Source: Mycolicibacterium cosmeticum
GTDB lineage: Bacteria > Actinomycetota > Actinomycetes > Mycobacteriales > Mycobacteriaceae
Length of the DNA: 64,000 nt
NCBI GenBank assembly: GCA_016197365.1
Contig: JACPVS010000031.1
Span: forward strand, 37,107-101,106
Reading direction: 5' to 3'
Of this stretch, positions 33,101-41,612 are shown piece after piece (positions within the stretch are counted from its first letter, which is position 1; every line of letters starts with the position of its first letter). The position numbers and the translations under genes are program-made. The notes beneath the pieces were generated by a model, which was given only the letters and a program-made list of their open reading frames with translations, searched no databases and was not told where the DNA came from.

Positions 33101-35110
33101 TCAGTCACCGGCCGACACGAGATCGGGAACCTGCGGCACGATGAGCACGGGGATGTCGGTGTGCGCGACGACCGCCGCCGCGACACTGCCCTGCAGGTGA
33201 CCGAGAAATCCGTTGCGGCGGTGCGGTCCGAGCACGATCAGGCTTGCGTGGTGTTCCTTGGCCGTCGCGACGATGCCTTGCCAGGTGGGCGACGCTTCGA
33301 CGGCCTTACTGCACACCTCGAATCCTGCCCCGGCGGCCAGCTGGGCGCCATAGGCGGCGGTCTGTTCGGCCGATCGCCGCACCTCAGCGGCTTTGTCGGC
33401 GTCTAGATGACGGCCGTCGGCGGGCGTGAACCCGACGTCGACGGGCTGCCAGACGCAGACGACGAGCGCTTGCCGGCCGGGCGGCAGGGCCGCCGCGGCA
33501 GCCGAGATGGCGGTGGCGGCCCGCTCGGAGCCGTCGTAGGCGATGACGACGGGGCCGGGCGACCCAGCGAACGACGGGGGCGCCGGAGCGGCGTGCACGG
33601 ATTCGGCGGCCGGCTCCGGTGCCGGCAGCCCACGGCGCAGCCGGGCCAGCAGCGGCGGCGAGTACCAGGCCGGTGATTCACCGTCCAGGAACAGGTCGAG
33701 GTCGGGGGTCTGCGGTCGGGCGCCGCTCAGGACATAGACCGCCACCCCGAAGACGGCACCGGCGATGGACAACCCGAATCCGATCCACAGGGCGATTCCG
33801 GTGCCGGTGACCAGGTCATCGGCAGCGGTCGAGGCGAAGTAGACGAAGATCGGCGCCACCATGAACGCCGCCACCGCGCGTAGCAGCTCGATGATCGCGA
33901 AGACCCGCTGCAAGCTGTTGGATTGCAGCGAGAAACCGGCGACGAACAGCGCCGGGGCCACCGTCGCGCCGAGTGCGAGGCCGGTCAACGCGGAGCCGAG
34001 CAGCGCGAGGTGCTGGTCACCCGGCAGCGAGAGTCGGAACACCAGGATCCCGGCCGCCAACAGGGCCATCCCGACCAGTGGCAGGTAGTGGATCGCCCGC
34101 CGGGAGATGACGATCCCGAACACGACCGCCATCACCACGGCGCCACCGAGTTCCGGCAGATAGAGCAGACCGACCTGAACCGGGCTGAAGCTCAGCAGGT
34201 AGACGTTGGCTGTCAGGACGGTGGCCGCCACCGAGGCGGCGGCGGCGAACAGCGCGACGCCGACACCGGCCACCGGGATGGCGCTGGTGAGCATGGTGCG
34301 GACGGTCAGCAGCGGCCGCTTGGCCCGGAACTGGTAGACGATCAGCACGACGATCAGCGCCAGGCCGCCCAGCATCGGCACGGTGACCGCCAGGTCGCCG
34401 AAGCCATGGGTGGTCAGCTGCGCGGCGCCGACGAAGGCGGCGGTGCACCCGGCGGCAGCAAGCAGGATCGCCCGCAGGTCACGGGGTGCGTCCAGATCGG
34501 CGGGCGGGGCGTCGTCGAAGGTGAGCGCGGCCAGGATCAGTGCCGTCAGCGCGATCGCGGCGACGATCCAGAACAGCGGGCGCCAGGCGTTCGCCGAGGC
34601 CTGGATGCCGCCGATGAAGGGGCCGAGCGCGACCGCCCCGAACACGCACATGTTCATGATGACGGCGGTATTGCGCAGCTTGTCGCGGGGAAAGCCGATG
34701 GTCAGCGGTGGGGCGGCCGCGATGAGCAGCATGCTGGTGGCCAGCCCCTGCAGGACGTGCCCGGTCATGAACATTTCGGCGTTGACAGCGGACGCGGCCA
34801 GAATCGAACCCACCACCAGCAGGACCGCGTAGCCGAGCAGCATCCGGCGCTGCGGGAGATGCTGGGCGAACTGCACGGCGAGCACCGTGCCCACCGCGTA
34901 GGCCGCATTGCCCAGACCCGAACCGAGGCTCATCTGCTGGGCCGTCATGTGCAGGTCGGCGGAGATGAGCGGTACCAGGGGATCGAGCGCCGCCGACAGG
35001 GCGAGGTACGGGATGAGTGCGAACGTGACCATCGCGGCCACGGCCGGATACCGGCCGGCGAGGGGGCCCTGGCGCATCAGCACGCCCCGAAACTGTGAAT
35101 TTGCTGGCAA
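33101..35110 (-). CDS. MFS transporter fused to universal stress protein domain
   Basis: The 669-aa product joins an MFS permease (about residues 20-475; many hydrophobic segments, FWIVAAIALTALILAALTF, VLQGLATSMLLIAAAPPLTIGF) to a C-terminal UspA domain (about 525-665). The Usp part begins VVIAYDGSERAATAISAAAAAL and ends with the ATP-binding loop LGPHRRNGFLGHLQGSVAAAVVAHTDIPVLIVP, which fits G-X2-G-X9-G-S. Usp fusions are known for antiporters and kinases, but with a DHA-type MFS they are unusual. ATP or cAMP could gate transport. GTG/ATG alternatives exist at the N-terminus (Met12). Operon with the GH16 gene. Confidence 0.87.
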   Translation of the reverse strand: MPANSQFRGVLMRQGPLAGRYPAVAAMVTFALIPYLALSAALDPLVPLISADLHMTAQQMSLGSGLGNAAYAVGTVLAVQFAQHLPQRRMLLGYAVLLVVGSILAASAVNAEMFMTGHVLQGLATSMLLIAAAPPLTIGFPRDKLRNTAVIMNMCVFGAVALGPFIGGIQASANAWRPLFWIVAAIALTALILAALTFDDAPPADLDAPRDLRAILLAAAGCTAAFVGAAQLTTHGFGDLAVTVPMLGGLALIVVLIVYQFRAKRPLLTVRTMLTSAIPVAGVGVALFAAAASVAATVLTANVYLLSFSPVQVGLLYLPELGGAVVMAVVFGIVISRRAIHYLPLVGMALLAAGILVFRLSLPGDQHLALLGSALTGLALGATVAPALFVAGFSLQSNSLQRVFAIIELLRAVAAFMVAPIFVYFASTAADDLVTGTGIALWIGFGLSIAGAVFGVAVYVLSGARPQTPDLDLFLDGESPAWYSPPLLARLRRGLPAPEPAAESVHAAPAPPSFAGSPGPVVIAYDGSERAATAISAAAAALPPGRQALVVCVWQPVDVGFTPADGRHLDADKAAEVRRSAEQTAAYGAQLAAGAGFEVCSKAVEASPTWQGIVATAKEHHASLIVLGPHRRNGFLGHLQGSVAAAVVAHTDIPVLIVPQVPDLVSAGD

Positions 35111-35450
35111 ATGCGCGCAGGGCGAGGCCGGCTGGTCATCCGGAATGGGTCGGCCACGTGTTGCTGCAACTCCTTCGAACGGGCATTTGTTCCGCGAAGA
35201 ACTCGCGGCAACGCCCTGGTGTCCACTCTTCGCTTCTATTACCCACGCCGAGAGACATTTTCACCGGTGGGGCGGGGCGCGGTAACAGCATCGTCAGCCG
35301 CGGAGACGGATCAATGCTAGCGGTCTGGGGCCAGGTAGGCCGACTCAGGTCGGGATCGAAGCGGCGAGCAAACACGATATTTCGTTTCCAAATACTAATT
35401 AGCTACCCACGTCACGTAACACCGGAACCGCGGGTGACGATCAAGTAGTC
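35111..35450. other. 340-bp divergent intergenic region
   Basis: This region separates the MFS-USP gene from a cutinase. It holds no convincing gene: an open frame across it lacks a ribosome site and family features. A small hairpin (CCGCGA-AGAAC-TCGCGG) lies near 35194-35210. The last 70 bp are AT-rich for this genome (ATATTTCG...AAATACTAATTAGC) and probably contain the cutinase promoter. Confidence 0.5.
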
Positions 35451-36269
35451 GTGATTCGTCGGGTAACAGCAGTGTTTGCGGGCGTGCTTCTCGCCTCAGG
35501 TCTCCTCGGTCTGTCCACCGGTTTTGCCTCGGCGGCGCCCGGCTGCGCGGACTACCACTGGATCGGCGCCGCCGGCTCCGGTCAGCGCGACGCCACCCAC
35601 CTGGCCGCCAACGGCGGCATGGGTGACGTGGTCTATCAGTCGTTCCTGCAGCTGCAGAGTGCCCTGGCCGCGAGCGGGCGGACGATCACCGCCGAAGCCG
35701 TGGCGTACCCGGCCGCCCCCGTCCCCGTCGACGGTGGACTGCGCGGGTGGGCCAACTTCATGGACAGCGTCCACGACGGCACCGATGCCGCGGCGGATCA
35801 GCTGGAGGCCTTCAGCGAGCAGTGCCCCGCGACCAAGGTCGTGCTCGCCGGCTACTCGCAGGGCGCCATGGTGATTCACCGCAACCTGCACGACCTCGCC
35901 GATGATCCGCAGGTGGTGGCCGCGCTGCTGGTGGCCGACGGCGACCGGTTGCCGGTCGACACCACCATCAGCATGGGTTCGGCGGCGCTGGCCCGGGGGA
36001 TCGGCAAGGGTGTCGCCCAAGAACATTCGTTCCTGGCGTCGACGGACACCTCGATGCTCCCGGCAGGCATCGGCGCGCGGACCGTCAGCGTGTGCGACAT
36101 CGGCGACCCGGTGTGTGACTCCGTGCCCGATCAGGACGACATGTCGGTGACAGGTATCGCCATCCACACCGGCTACGCGCCGAGCGCCGCGGGCCCGCAT
36201 GCCTGGGGTGCCCCGCTGTACAACCTGGTGCTGGCCTCAGAGATGCAGCCCGCTCAAACCCTCCGGTAG
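35451..36269 (+). CDS. Cutinase-like secreted serine esterase
   Basis: The 272-aa product has a Sec signal peptide (MIRRVTAVFAGVLLASGLLGL...FASAAPG) and a cutinase-like alpha/beta-hydrolase domain. The nucleophile elbow is AGYSQGAM (Ser136). The Asp-containing segment VCDIGDPVCDSVP, with paired Cys, precedes the catalytic His region (IAIHTGY). Mycobacterial cutinase-like proteins hydrolyse lipid esters at the cell surface. It starts with GTG after an AT-rich upstream region. Its 3' end overlaps the end of the convergent helR gene by 33 bp. Confidence 0.85.
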   Translation: MIRRVTAVFAGVLLASGLLGLSTGFASAAPGCADYHWIGAAGSGQRDATHLAANGGMGDVVYQSFLQLQSALAASGRTITAEAVAYPAAPVPVDGGLRGWANFMDSVHDGTDAAADQLEAFSEQCPATKVVLAGYSQGAMVIHRNLHDLADDPQVVAALLVADGDRLPVDTTISMGSAALARGIGKGVAQEHSFLASTDTSMLPAGIGARTVSVCDIGDPVCDSVPDQDDMSVTGIAIHTGYAPSAAGPHAWGAPLYNLVLASEMQPAQTLR

Positions 36270-38447
36270 CGGCTCGGTGTGCAGCACGCCGAGGCGCTGG
36301 GTGGCCCTCGTCAGCGCGACGTAGAGGTCGGCTGCCCCACGCACCCCGCCTGCCAGAATCGCCGCAGGCTCCACCAGCAGCACCGCGTCGTACTCCAGGC
36401 CCTTGGTTTCCGACGGCGGGACGGTGCCCGGCATGCCGGGCGGCCCGATCACCACGCTGGTACCGGGCAGTCGATCCTCTTCGGCAACGAATTGTGCTAT
36501 CGCCGAGGGTAATTCGTCCGGGCTCACCCGGCGGGCCCACGGCTGGAAGCCCGATGCGCGCACCGATTCCGGCGGCGTCACCTCGGGTGCGAAATCCGCC
36601 AGCACCGACGCCGCGACGGCCATGATCTCCGCCGGCGTGCGGTAGTTCACCGACAACGAGCGGTACACCCAACGGCCCGGCACGTACGGTTCGAGCATCT
36701 CGCCCCACGACCGGGCGCCGGCTTCGGAGCGCCGCTGCGCCAGATCGCCGACGATGGTGAAGGACCGGGCGGGGCACCGGCGCATCAGTACCCGCCAGTC
36801 CATCGCGGACAGTTCCTGCGCCTCGTCGATCACCACGTGCCGGTATGTCCAGTCGCGATCGGCGGCAGCACGTTCGACGAGATCGCGAGTGTCGCGTTCG
36901 ACGAACCGGTCGGCCAGGTCTTCGGCCGCCAGCACGTCCTGGGCCAGCAGCCGGTCCTCGTCGTCCATCAGTTCCTCGCGGGTGACCATGAGGTCCAGCA
37001 CGCCCTTGGCGTAGTCCTCCTGCCGCTTGCGTTCGCGGGCGGCGGCCTTGTCGGCGGCCCGGTCCCGGCCGAGCAGATCGACCAGTTCGTCGAGCAACGG
37101 CACGTCCGACACCGTCCACGCGGCGCCGTCGGCGCGCCACAGCGACTCGTCGGCACCCGCCGCCTTCAGCCGTTCTTGCGACGAATAAAGCTGTGACAGA
37201 AGCGATTCCGGGGTCAGCAGCGGCCACAGTTGGTTGATCGCGGCGTGGAACGCGGCGCTCTCGGCCAGATTCTCGAGCAGGTCGGAGCGCATCTGCTCCC
37301 AGGCGCTCTTGTCCGACCTCGACAACCAGCCCTTGCCGATCCGTGCGATGGCCCGCTCGGTGAGGACGTAGGTGACGATGTCGATGAACACCGCGCGGGC
37401 CTGGTTGTGCGGGTGGCCGCTGCCGCGGGCCTCCTCCCGGGCCCACTGTGCGGTCTCGGCGTCGATCCGGGTGGTGACGTCGGAGAGTTCGATGGTCAAG
37501 GGCTCGTCCGGAATGCGCTGCCGGTCGGCGACTGCCGCGGCCAGCACGTCGAGCATCTGCAGCGAGCCTTTGATCTTCGCGACGCCGGGCGCGTCCTCGG
37601 CGGTGACCCGCAGCCCGGGCACCAGATCGCCCGTGGTGGTGAAGACGACATCGGTCTCGCCGAGCGAGGGCAAAACCCGGCCGATGTGATCGAGAAAGGC
37701 CGGGCTGGGTCCGACGACCAGGGCACCGTGGCGTTCGATCTGTTCGCGGCGGGTGTAGAGCAGGTAGGCCACCCGGTGCAGGGCCACCACGGTCTTGCCG
37801 GTGCCGGGTCCACCCTCGATGACCAGCACGCCGGGGTGATCGAGCCGGATGATCTCGTCTTGCTCGGCCTGGATGGTGGCGACGATGTCGCGCATGCCGT
37901 CGCCCCGTGGCGCGTTGACCGCCGCCAGCAGCGCGGCGTCACCGCCGGTGGTGGCGTCGGGTCGGCCCAGTGCCTCGTCGGTGAATCCGACCAGCGCACG
38001 GCCGAGCGTGCGGAACTGACGGCGCCGGCGCATGCTCTCCGGATTGGCCGCGGTGGCGGTGTAGAAGGCGCGGGACGCCGGGGCGCGCCAGTCGAGCAGC
38101 ACGGGTTCGTAGCCGTCGCTCGGATCGAAGAGGCCGAGGCGCCCGATGTACAGCGCGTCGCCGTCCTCGGCATCGAGGCGCCCGAAGCACAGGCCACTGT
38201 CGGCGACGTCGAGGCGGTTCATCTCCCTGGCCAGCGCGCGCACGCTGACGTCGCGATCCAGCAGGGTCGCCCCGTCCTGGGCGTCGATGTCTCCGCGCAG
38301 CGCGGCGTCGTAGCGGCGCTTCGCGGCCGCCCGGTCATTGTCCAGCCGGGTGTAGAGCCGATCCACGTATTGCCGCTCGGACCGCAGCTCGTCCTCGTAT
38401 CGGCCATCGCCCGTGGTCACGGTTCCGGTAGTCACAGTTCCCCCCAA
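36237..38447 (-). CDS. helR: HelR/HelD-type RNA polymerase-displacing SF1 helicase-like ATPase
   Basis: The 736-aa protein has the actinobacterial HelD layout. An N-terminal coiled-coil arm is at about 15-80 (YVDRLYTRLDNDRAAAKRRYDAAL), then a Q-motif (IVATIQAEQDEIIR), Walker A GGPGTGKT at 212-219, a UvrD-type motif II VVIDEAQELSAMDW, motif III VGDLAQRR, motif IV SVNYRTPAEIM and motif VI YVALTRATQRLGVL. The length equals that of M. smegmatis HelD. HelD/HelR removes RNA polymerase from nucleic acid; HelR does this for rifamycin-stalled enzyme. A rifamycin-associated-element-like palindrome 56 bp upstream supports HelR. The 3' end overlaps the convergent cutinase by 33 bp. Confidence 0.9.
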   Translation of the reverse strand: MGGTVTTGTVTTGDGRYEDELRSERQYVDRLYTRLDNDRAAAKRRYDAALRGDIDAQDGATLLDRDVSVRALAREMNRLDVADSGLCFGRLDAEDGDALYIGRLGLFDPSDGYEPVLLDWRAPASRAFYTATAANPESMRRRRQFRTLGRALVGFTDEALGRPDATTGGDAALLAAVNAPRGDGMRDIVATIQAEQDEIIRLDHPGVLVIEGGPGTGKTVVALHRVAYLLYTRREQIERHGALVVGPSPAFLDHIGRVLPSLGETDVVFTTTGDLVPGLRVTAEDAPGVAKIKGSLQMLDVLAAAVADRQRIPDEPLTIELSDVTTRIDAETAQWAREEARGSGHPHNQARAVFIDIVTYVLTERAIARIGKGWLSRSDKSAWEQMRSDLLENLAESAAFHAAINQLWPLLTPESLLSQLYSSQERLKAAGADESLWRADGAAWTVSDVPLLDELVDLLGRDRAADKAAARERKRQEDYAKGVLDLMVTREELMDDEDRLLAQDVLAAEDLADRFVERDTRDLVERAAADRDWTYRHVVIDEAQELSAMDWRVLMRRCPARSFTIVGDLAQRRSEAGARSWGEMLEPYVPGRWVYRSLSVNYRTPAEIMAVAASVLADFAPEVTPPESVRASGFQPWARRVSPDELPSAIAQFVAEEDRLPGTSVVIGPPGMPGTVPPSETKGLEYDAVLLVEPAAILAGGVRGAADLYVALTRATQRLGVLHTEPLPEGLSGLHL

Positions 38448-38503
38448 CGCACCCGAACGCCCATGAGTTCCGGTTCAGGCCAACCAGTTTGAGTCAGTAC
38501 CCC

Positions 38504-38522
38504 GGCCTTGCCGCAAGCCCCC
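38504..38522 (-). promoter_or_regulatory. Rifamycin-associated element (RAE)-like inverted repeat
   Basis: Read on the minus strand, this is GGGGCTTGCGGCAAGGCC, an imperfect palindrome (CTTGC-G-GCAAG core) lying 56 bp before the helR start. From memory, the RAE that precedes rifamycin-inactivating genes and helR in actinomycetes is a 19-bp inverted repeat with the same GGGGCTTGCGGCAAG core; about 17 of 19 positions would match here. Confidence 0.75.
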
Positions 38523-38548
38523 CACCTCGCTATATGGTGGAAGGGGAG

Positions 38549-39232
38549 TCAGGCCCGCTGGGTGGCGTTCCCCGGCAGGCGCCGCTCGACGATACCCGTC
38601 AGCGTGGCCATCGCGCCGGGATCGCCGGTGACCTCCAGTTCACCGCGGGCGATGGCCTCGCCCACGGTGACGTGCCTGCCGGCGATCGCCAGGAAGGTCG
38701 CGGCGGTAGTCCGGATGGTGACGTCGGCCTCGGGGCTCTCGCCCGCGGTGACGCGCATCCGGCCGCCCCGGACGCGGAGCCACGCGCTGCTGCCGTCGAT
38801 GTGGAATTGGTAGATCGCAGCGAAATCGGCGGGCACCTCGTCGTCGTCCGCTGCCGCCAGGAAACCCAGCGCCCACTCGGCCCGGAACGTCTCGTCGCCG
38901 GAGTCCGCCCCGGCCATCTGGTGCCGGGCACCCCACAGGGCCAGCGGTACGGCGGCCTTGGCCAGTTCGACGCCGGACGGCGTCAGCTCATACGCGACCG
39001 CCGCGTTGGGCTGGTCGAGGATGAGCTTGCGTACGACGACACCGTCGGCCTCCAGTTGCCGGACGCGGGTGGCCAGCAGGCTGGTGCCGATCCCGGTGAG
39101 CGCATCGGCCAATTGGGTGTAGCGCTTCGGCCCGGACGCCAACTCCCGCACGATCAGCAGCGTCCAGCGTTCCCCCACCACGTCGAGGGCGTGGGCGAGA
39201 CCGCAGAACTGGCCGTAGTTGCGTCTGGACAT
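38549..39232 (-). CDS. HxlR-type winged-helix regulator with C-terminal SCP2-like domain
   Basis: The 227-aa product starts MSRRNYGQFCGLAHALDVVGERWTLLIVRELASGPKRYTQLADAL, the signature HxlR start with Cys near residue 9. The winged helix (residues 1-100) is followed by a domain of about 110 residues (FHIDGSSAWLRVRGGRMRVTAGESPEADVTIRTTAATFLAIAGRHVTVGEAIARGELEVTGDP), which is SCP2/sterol-carrier-like and could bind a lipid. It thus looks like a lipid-sensing repressor. ATG 39232 fits the family; the upstream extension is out of character. The inverted repeat TAACATA/TATGTTA is nearby. Confidence 0.86.
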   Translation of the reverse strand: MSRRNYGQFCGLAHALDVVGERWTLLIVRELASGPKRYTQLADALTGIGTSLLATRVRQLEADGVVVRKLILDQPNAAVAYELTPSGVELAKAAVPLALWGARHQMAGADSGDETFRAEWALGFLAAADDDEVPADFAAIYQFHIDGSSAWLRVRGGRMRVTAGESPEADVTIRTTAATFLAIAGRHVTVGEAIARGELEVTGDPGAMATLTGIVERRLPGNATQRA

Positions 39233-39280
39233 GACCGCCAACCCTACCGGAGTGCTCCTGAATGTATGTGCGAACTGAAA

Positions 39281-39312
39281 TAACATAGTGCGTACTTCAA
39301 AATCTTATGTTA
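39281..39312. promoter_or_regulatory. Inverted repeat TAACATA-N18-TATGTTA
   Basis: The arms (39281-39287 and 39306-39312) are exact 7-bp inverted copies in the region between the divergent HxlR gene and the small gene at 39346. TATGTT could also serve as a -10 element for the rightward gene. Likely HxlR operator, unproven. Confidence 0.5.
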
Positions 39313-39345
39313 CGTTTCCGGCAGTTGAGAAGACGGGAAGATCCC

Positions 39346-39543
39346 ATGGCTGCATTGACTGGTTCAGGTACACCGGCGAGAGCGCGCCGGCTGGTGATGA
39401 CATTGCTCAACGTGTTCGCGCGCGAGTGGATCGCCGAATCGCAGCGGTCGGAACCCGGCGTGAAACGTCGGCGGTACTACCCGCCCAAGCGGGACCGCGT
39501 CATCGAAGACGCGGCGATGTCACGTGAGATGTACCGGCTCTGA
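39346..39543 (+). CDS. Small hypothetical basic protein (65 aa)
   Basis: The product MAALTGSGTPARARRLVMTL... is rich in Arg and ends with YYPPKRDRVIEDAAMSREMYRL. It has no signal or TM segment. GGGAAG lies 6 bases before ATG 39346, and the gene is divergent from HxlR behind an inverted repeat, which supports reality. I do not recognise a family. It overlaps the 3' end of the convergent PadR gene by 24 bp. Coding potential is moderate. Confidence 0.5.
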   Translation: MAALTGSGTPARARRLVMTLLNVFAREWIAESQRSEPGVKRRRYYPPKRDRVIEDAAMSREMYRL

Positions 39544-40095
39544 TCCCAGGCGTCTGTCGAGCACCGACAGCGTGCGCCCGGCCCAGCGGATGTTCTCCTC
39601 TTCGAAGGCGATACCGCGCAGCAAGGTCAGATACGGTCCGATCCGCGCACTGTCGGCGAGGAAGTCGTCCTCGTCGCGACCGCCGAGCAGGCGCAGGCGC
39701 ATCCGCTCATAGCGTTCGAGTTTGTCCGTCGACCAGCGCAGTTGCTCGGCGACCAGCTCGCGGACCGCGACCGGGTCGCCGCCGTCGAGGGCGTTGACCT
39801 TGATGAGCAACTCGTTGCGGAACGTCGAGGGCTTGGGCGGCGCGGCCGTGAACGCCACGATGGCGGCGCGTCCGGCCGGCGTCAGGGAGAAGACCCGTTT
39901 GGTGGGGCGGCGTTCCTGCTGCACCACCCGCGCCTCGATCAGACCGTCGGCGGCGAGGCGGTCCAGTTCGCGATAGAGCTGCTGCGGGGTGGCGGTCCAG
40001 AAGTTGGCCACCGAGGCATCGAACGACTTGGCCAGGTCATAACCCGACGATTCGCCGCCGAGCAGGGCGGCCAGCACCGCGTCACGTAGTGCCAC
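39520..40095 (-). CDS. PadR-family transcriptional regulator
   Basis: The 191-aa product has the PadR winged helix at residues 1-80 (AVLAALLGGESSGYDLAKSFDASVANFWTATPQQLYRELDRLAADGLIEARVVQQERRPTKRVFSLTPAGRAAI) and a C-terminal helical dimerisation domain of the PadR-C/Vir type (LRWSTDKLERYERMRLRLL). It probably senses a small molecule. It is divergent from the SnoaL-like and LLM genes with only 57 bp between starts, so these are its most likely targets. Confidence 0.88.
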   Translation of the reverse strand: MALRDAVLAALLGGESSGYDLAKSFDASVANFWTATPQQLYRELDRLAADGLIEARVVQQERRPTKRVFSLTPAGRAAIVAFTAAPPKPSTFRNELLIKVNALDGGDPVAVRELVAEQLRWSTDKLERYERMRLRLLGGRDEDDFLADSARIGPYLTLLRGIAFEEENIRWAGRTLSVLDRRLGSEPVHLT

Positions 40096-40152
40096 GGCGC
40101 TAGTGTACTGTCATCCGCACCTATTCAACAAAGTGACTATGCGAGGTGCCGG

Positions 40153-40578
40153 ATGCATCCTTTCCGTCAGGCCGTCGAAGCCCGGGATCCCGAGGCGATG
40201 GCCGCCCAGCTGGCCGACGACGTCGTGTTCACCAGCCCGGTGGCGTTCAAGCCGTACCCGGGTAAACCGCTCACCGCCGCGATCCTGCGCGGGGTCTTGC
40301 GAGTCTTCGAGGACTTCCGCTACATCCGCGAGATCAGCGACGGCGCCGACCACGCTCTCGTCTTCGAGGCCACGGTGTCGGGGAAACGGATCACCGGCTG
40401 CGACTTCATCCACACCAATGCCGACGGGCTGATCGACGACTTCATGGTGATGGTCCGTCCACTCTCCGGTGCGCAGGCACTGTCGGAGGCGATGGCGGCG
40501 CAATTCCCGCAGATCCAGCAGGAAGCTTCGTTCCTGGGGGCAGGAGCGCAGCGACCCGGGGGAGAGGGTTCCCAGTGA
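40153..40578 (+). CDS. SnoaL/NTF2-like protein
   Basis: The 141-aa protein has an alpha+beta cone fold start, MHPFRQAVEARDPEAMAAQLADDVVFTSPVAF, and beta-strands such as HALVFEATVSGKRITGCDFIHTNADGLIDDFMVMVRPL, typical of SnoaL-like polyketide cyclase or ketosteroid isomerase relatives. The catalytic role is uncertain. Its TGA overlaps the ATG of the LLM oxidoreductase (GTGA/ATG, 4 bp), so the two proteins are likely made together. Confidence 0.83.
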   Translation: MHPFRQAVEARDPEAMAAQLADDVVFTSPVAFKPYPGKPLTAAILRGVLRVFEDFRYIREISDGADHALVFEATVSGKRITGCDFIHTNADGLIDDFMVMVRPLSGAQALSEAMAAQFPQIQQEASFLGAGAQRPGGEGSQ

Positions 40579-41612
40579 AGATCGGGCTCGGCATCAACTA
40601 CGCCGGCGGATTCAAGGAGGTGGCCGCCGAGGTCGCCGATCTGGAACGCGCCGGCCTGGACATCGTCTTCGTCCCGGAGGCGTACTCGTTCGACGCCGTG
40701 AGCGCGCTGGGCTATCTGGCCGCCAGTACCCGACGGGTGCAACTGGCTTCGGGCATCATGCAGCTCTACACCCGCACACCCACCCTGACCGCGATGACGG
40801 CGGCCGGCCTGGACTACGTGTCCGACGGCCGGTTCATCCTGGGGCTCGGGGCATCCGGACCGCAGGTCATCGAGGGCTTCCACGGGGTGCCCTACGACGC
40901 GCCGATCGCCCGCACCCGTGAGGTGGTGCAGATCTGTCGGCAGGTGTGGCGCCGCGAACGGGTGCAGTTCGACGGCGAGCACTACACCATCCCGCTGCCG
41001 AAGGACCGCGGCACCGGGCTGGGCAAACCGCTGAAGTTGATCAACGAGCCTGTCCGGGAACGGATCCCGGTGCTGCTCGCGGCGTTGGGGCCCAAGAACG
41101 TCGAGCTGACGGCCGAGATCGCCGAGGGCTGGCAGCCCATCTTCTTCCTGCCAGAGAAGGCCGCCGACGTCTGGGGCACGTCATTGCAGGCCGGGCGTGC
41201 CAAGCGGGATCCCGCGCTGGGCGAGCTGGACGTGTATGCCGGACCGGTGCTCGCCATCGGTGACAACGTCGAACCGTTGCGGGAGTTCATCAAACCCCAC
41301 CTGGCGCTGTACATCGGCGGGATGGGCGCCAAAGGCAAGAACTTCTACCACTCACTGGCCACCAGCTACGGCTACGGCCCGCAGGCCGACCGCATCCAGG
41401 AGCTCTACCTGGCCGGCGACAAAGAGGCCGCCGCCAAGGCCGTGCCCGACGATCTGGTGCGCGACGTATCCCTGGTCGGCTCAGCGGGATTCGTCAAGGA
41501 GCGGGTCGCAGCGTTCCGGGAGGCGGGCGTCACGGCACTCAACGTCGTGCCGATCGCCGAGACACCTGCCGCCCGGATCACGCTGATCGAACAGTTGCGC
41601 AATCTGGTCTAG
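40575..41612 (+). CDS. LLM-class F420-dependent oxidoreductase
   Basis: The 345-aa product MKIGLGINYAGGFKEVAAEVADLERAGLDIVFVPEAYSFDAVSALGYLAASTRRVQLASGIMQLYTRTPTL is an F420-type luciferase-like protein. DYVSDGRFILGLGASGPQVIEGFHGVPYD is the cofactor-binding segment and GFVKERVAAFREAGVTALNVVP the end of the barrel. Of the two LLM proteins in the window, this one is longer and resembles the Rv-type F420 oxidoreductases acting on hydrophobic compounds. The stop is shared with the convergent cutinase through CTAG. Confidence 0.9.
   Translation: MKIGLGINYAGGFKEVAAEVADLERAGLDIVFVPEAYSFDAVSALGYLAASTRRVQLASGIMQLYTRTPTLTAMTAAGLDYVSDGRFILGLGASGPQVIEGFHGVPYDAPIARTREVVQICRQVWRRERVQFDGEHYTIPLPKDRGTGLGKPLKLINEPVRERIPVLLAALGPKNVELTAEIAEGWQPIFFLPEKAADVWGTSLQAGRAKRDPALGELDVYAGPVLAIGDNVEPLREFIKPHLALYIGGMGAKGKNFYHSLATSYGYGPQADRIQELYLAGDKEAAAKAVPDDLVRDVSLVGSAGFVKERVAAFREAGVTALNVVPIAETPAARITLIEQLRNLV

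Noticed and set aside
35095..35448. 117-codon open frame in the MFS-USP/cutinase gap
   Set aside because: No ribosome site, no family features and unlikely composition; probably a chance frame.
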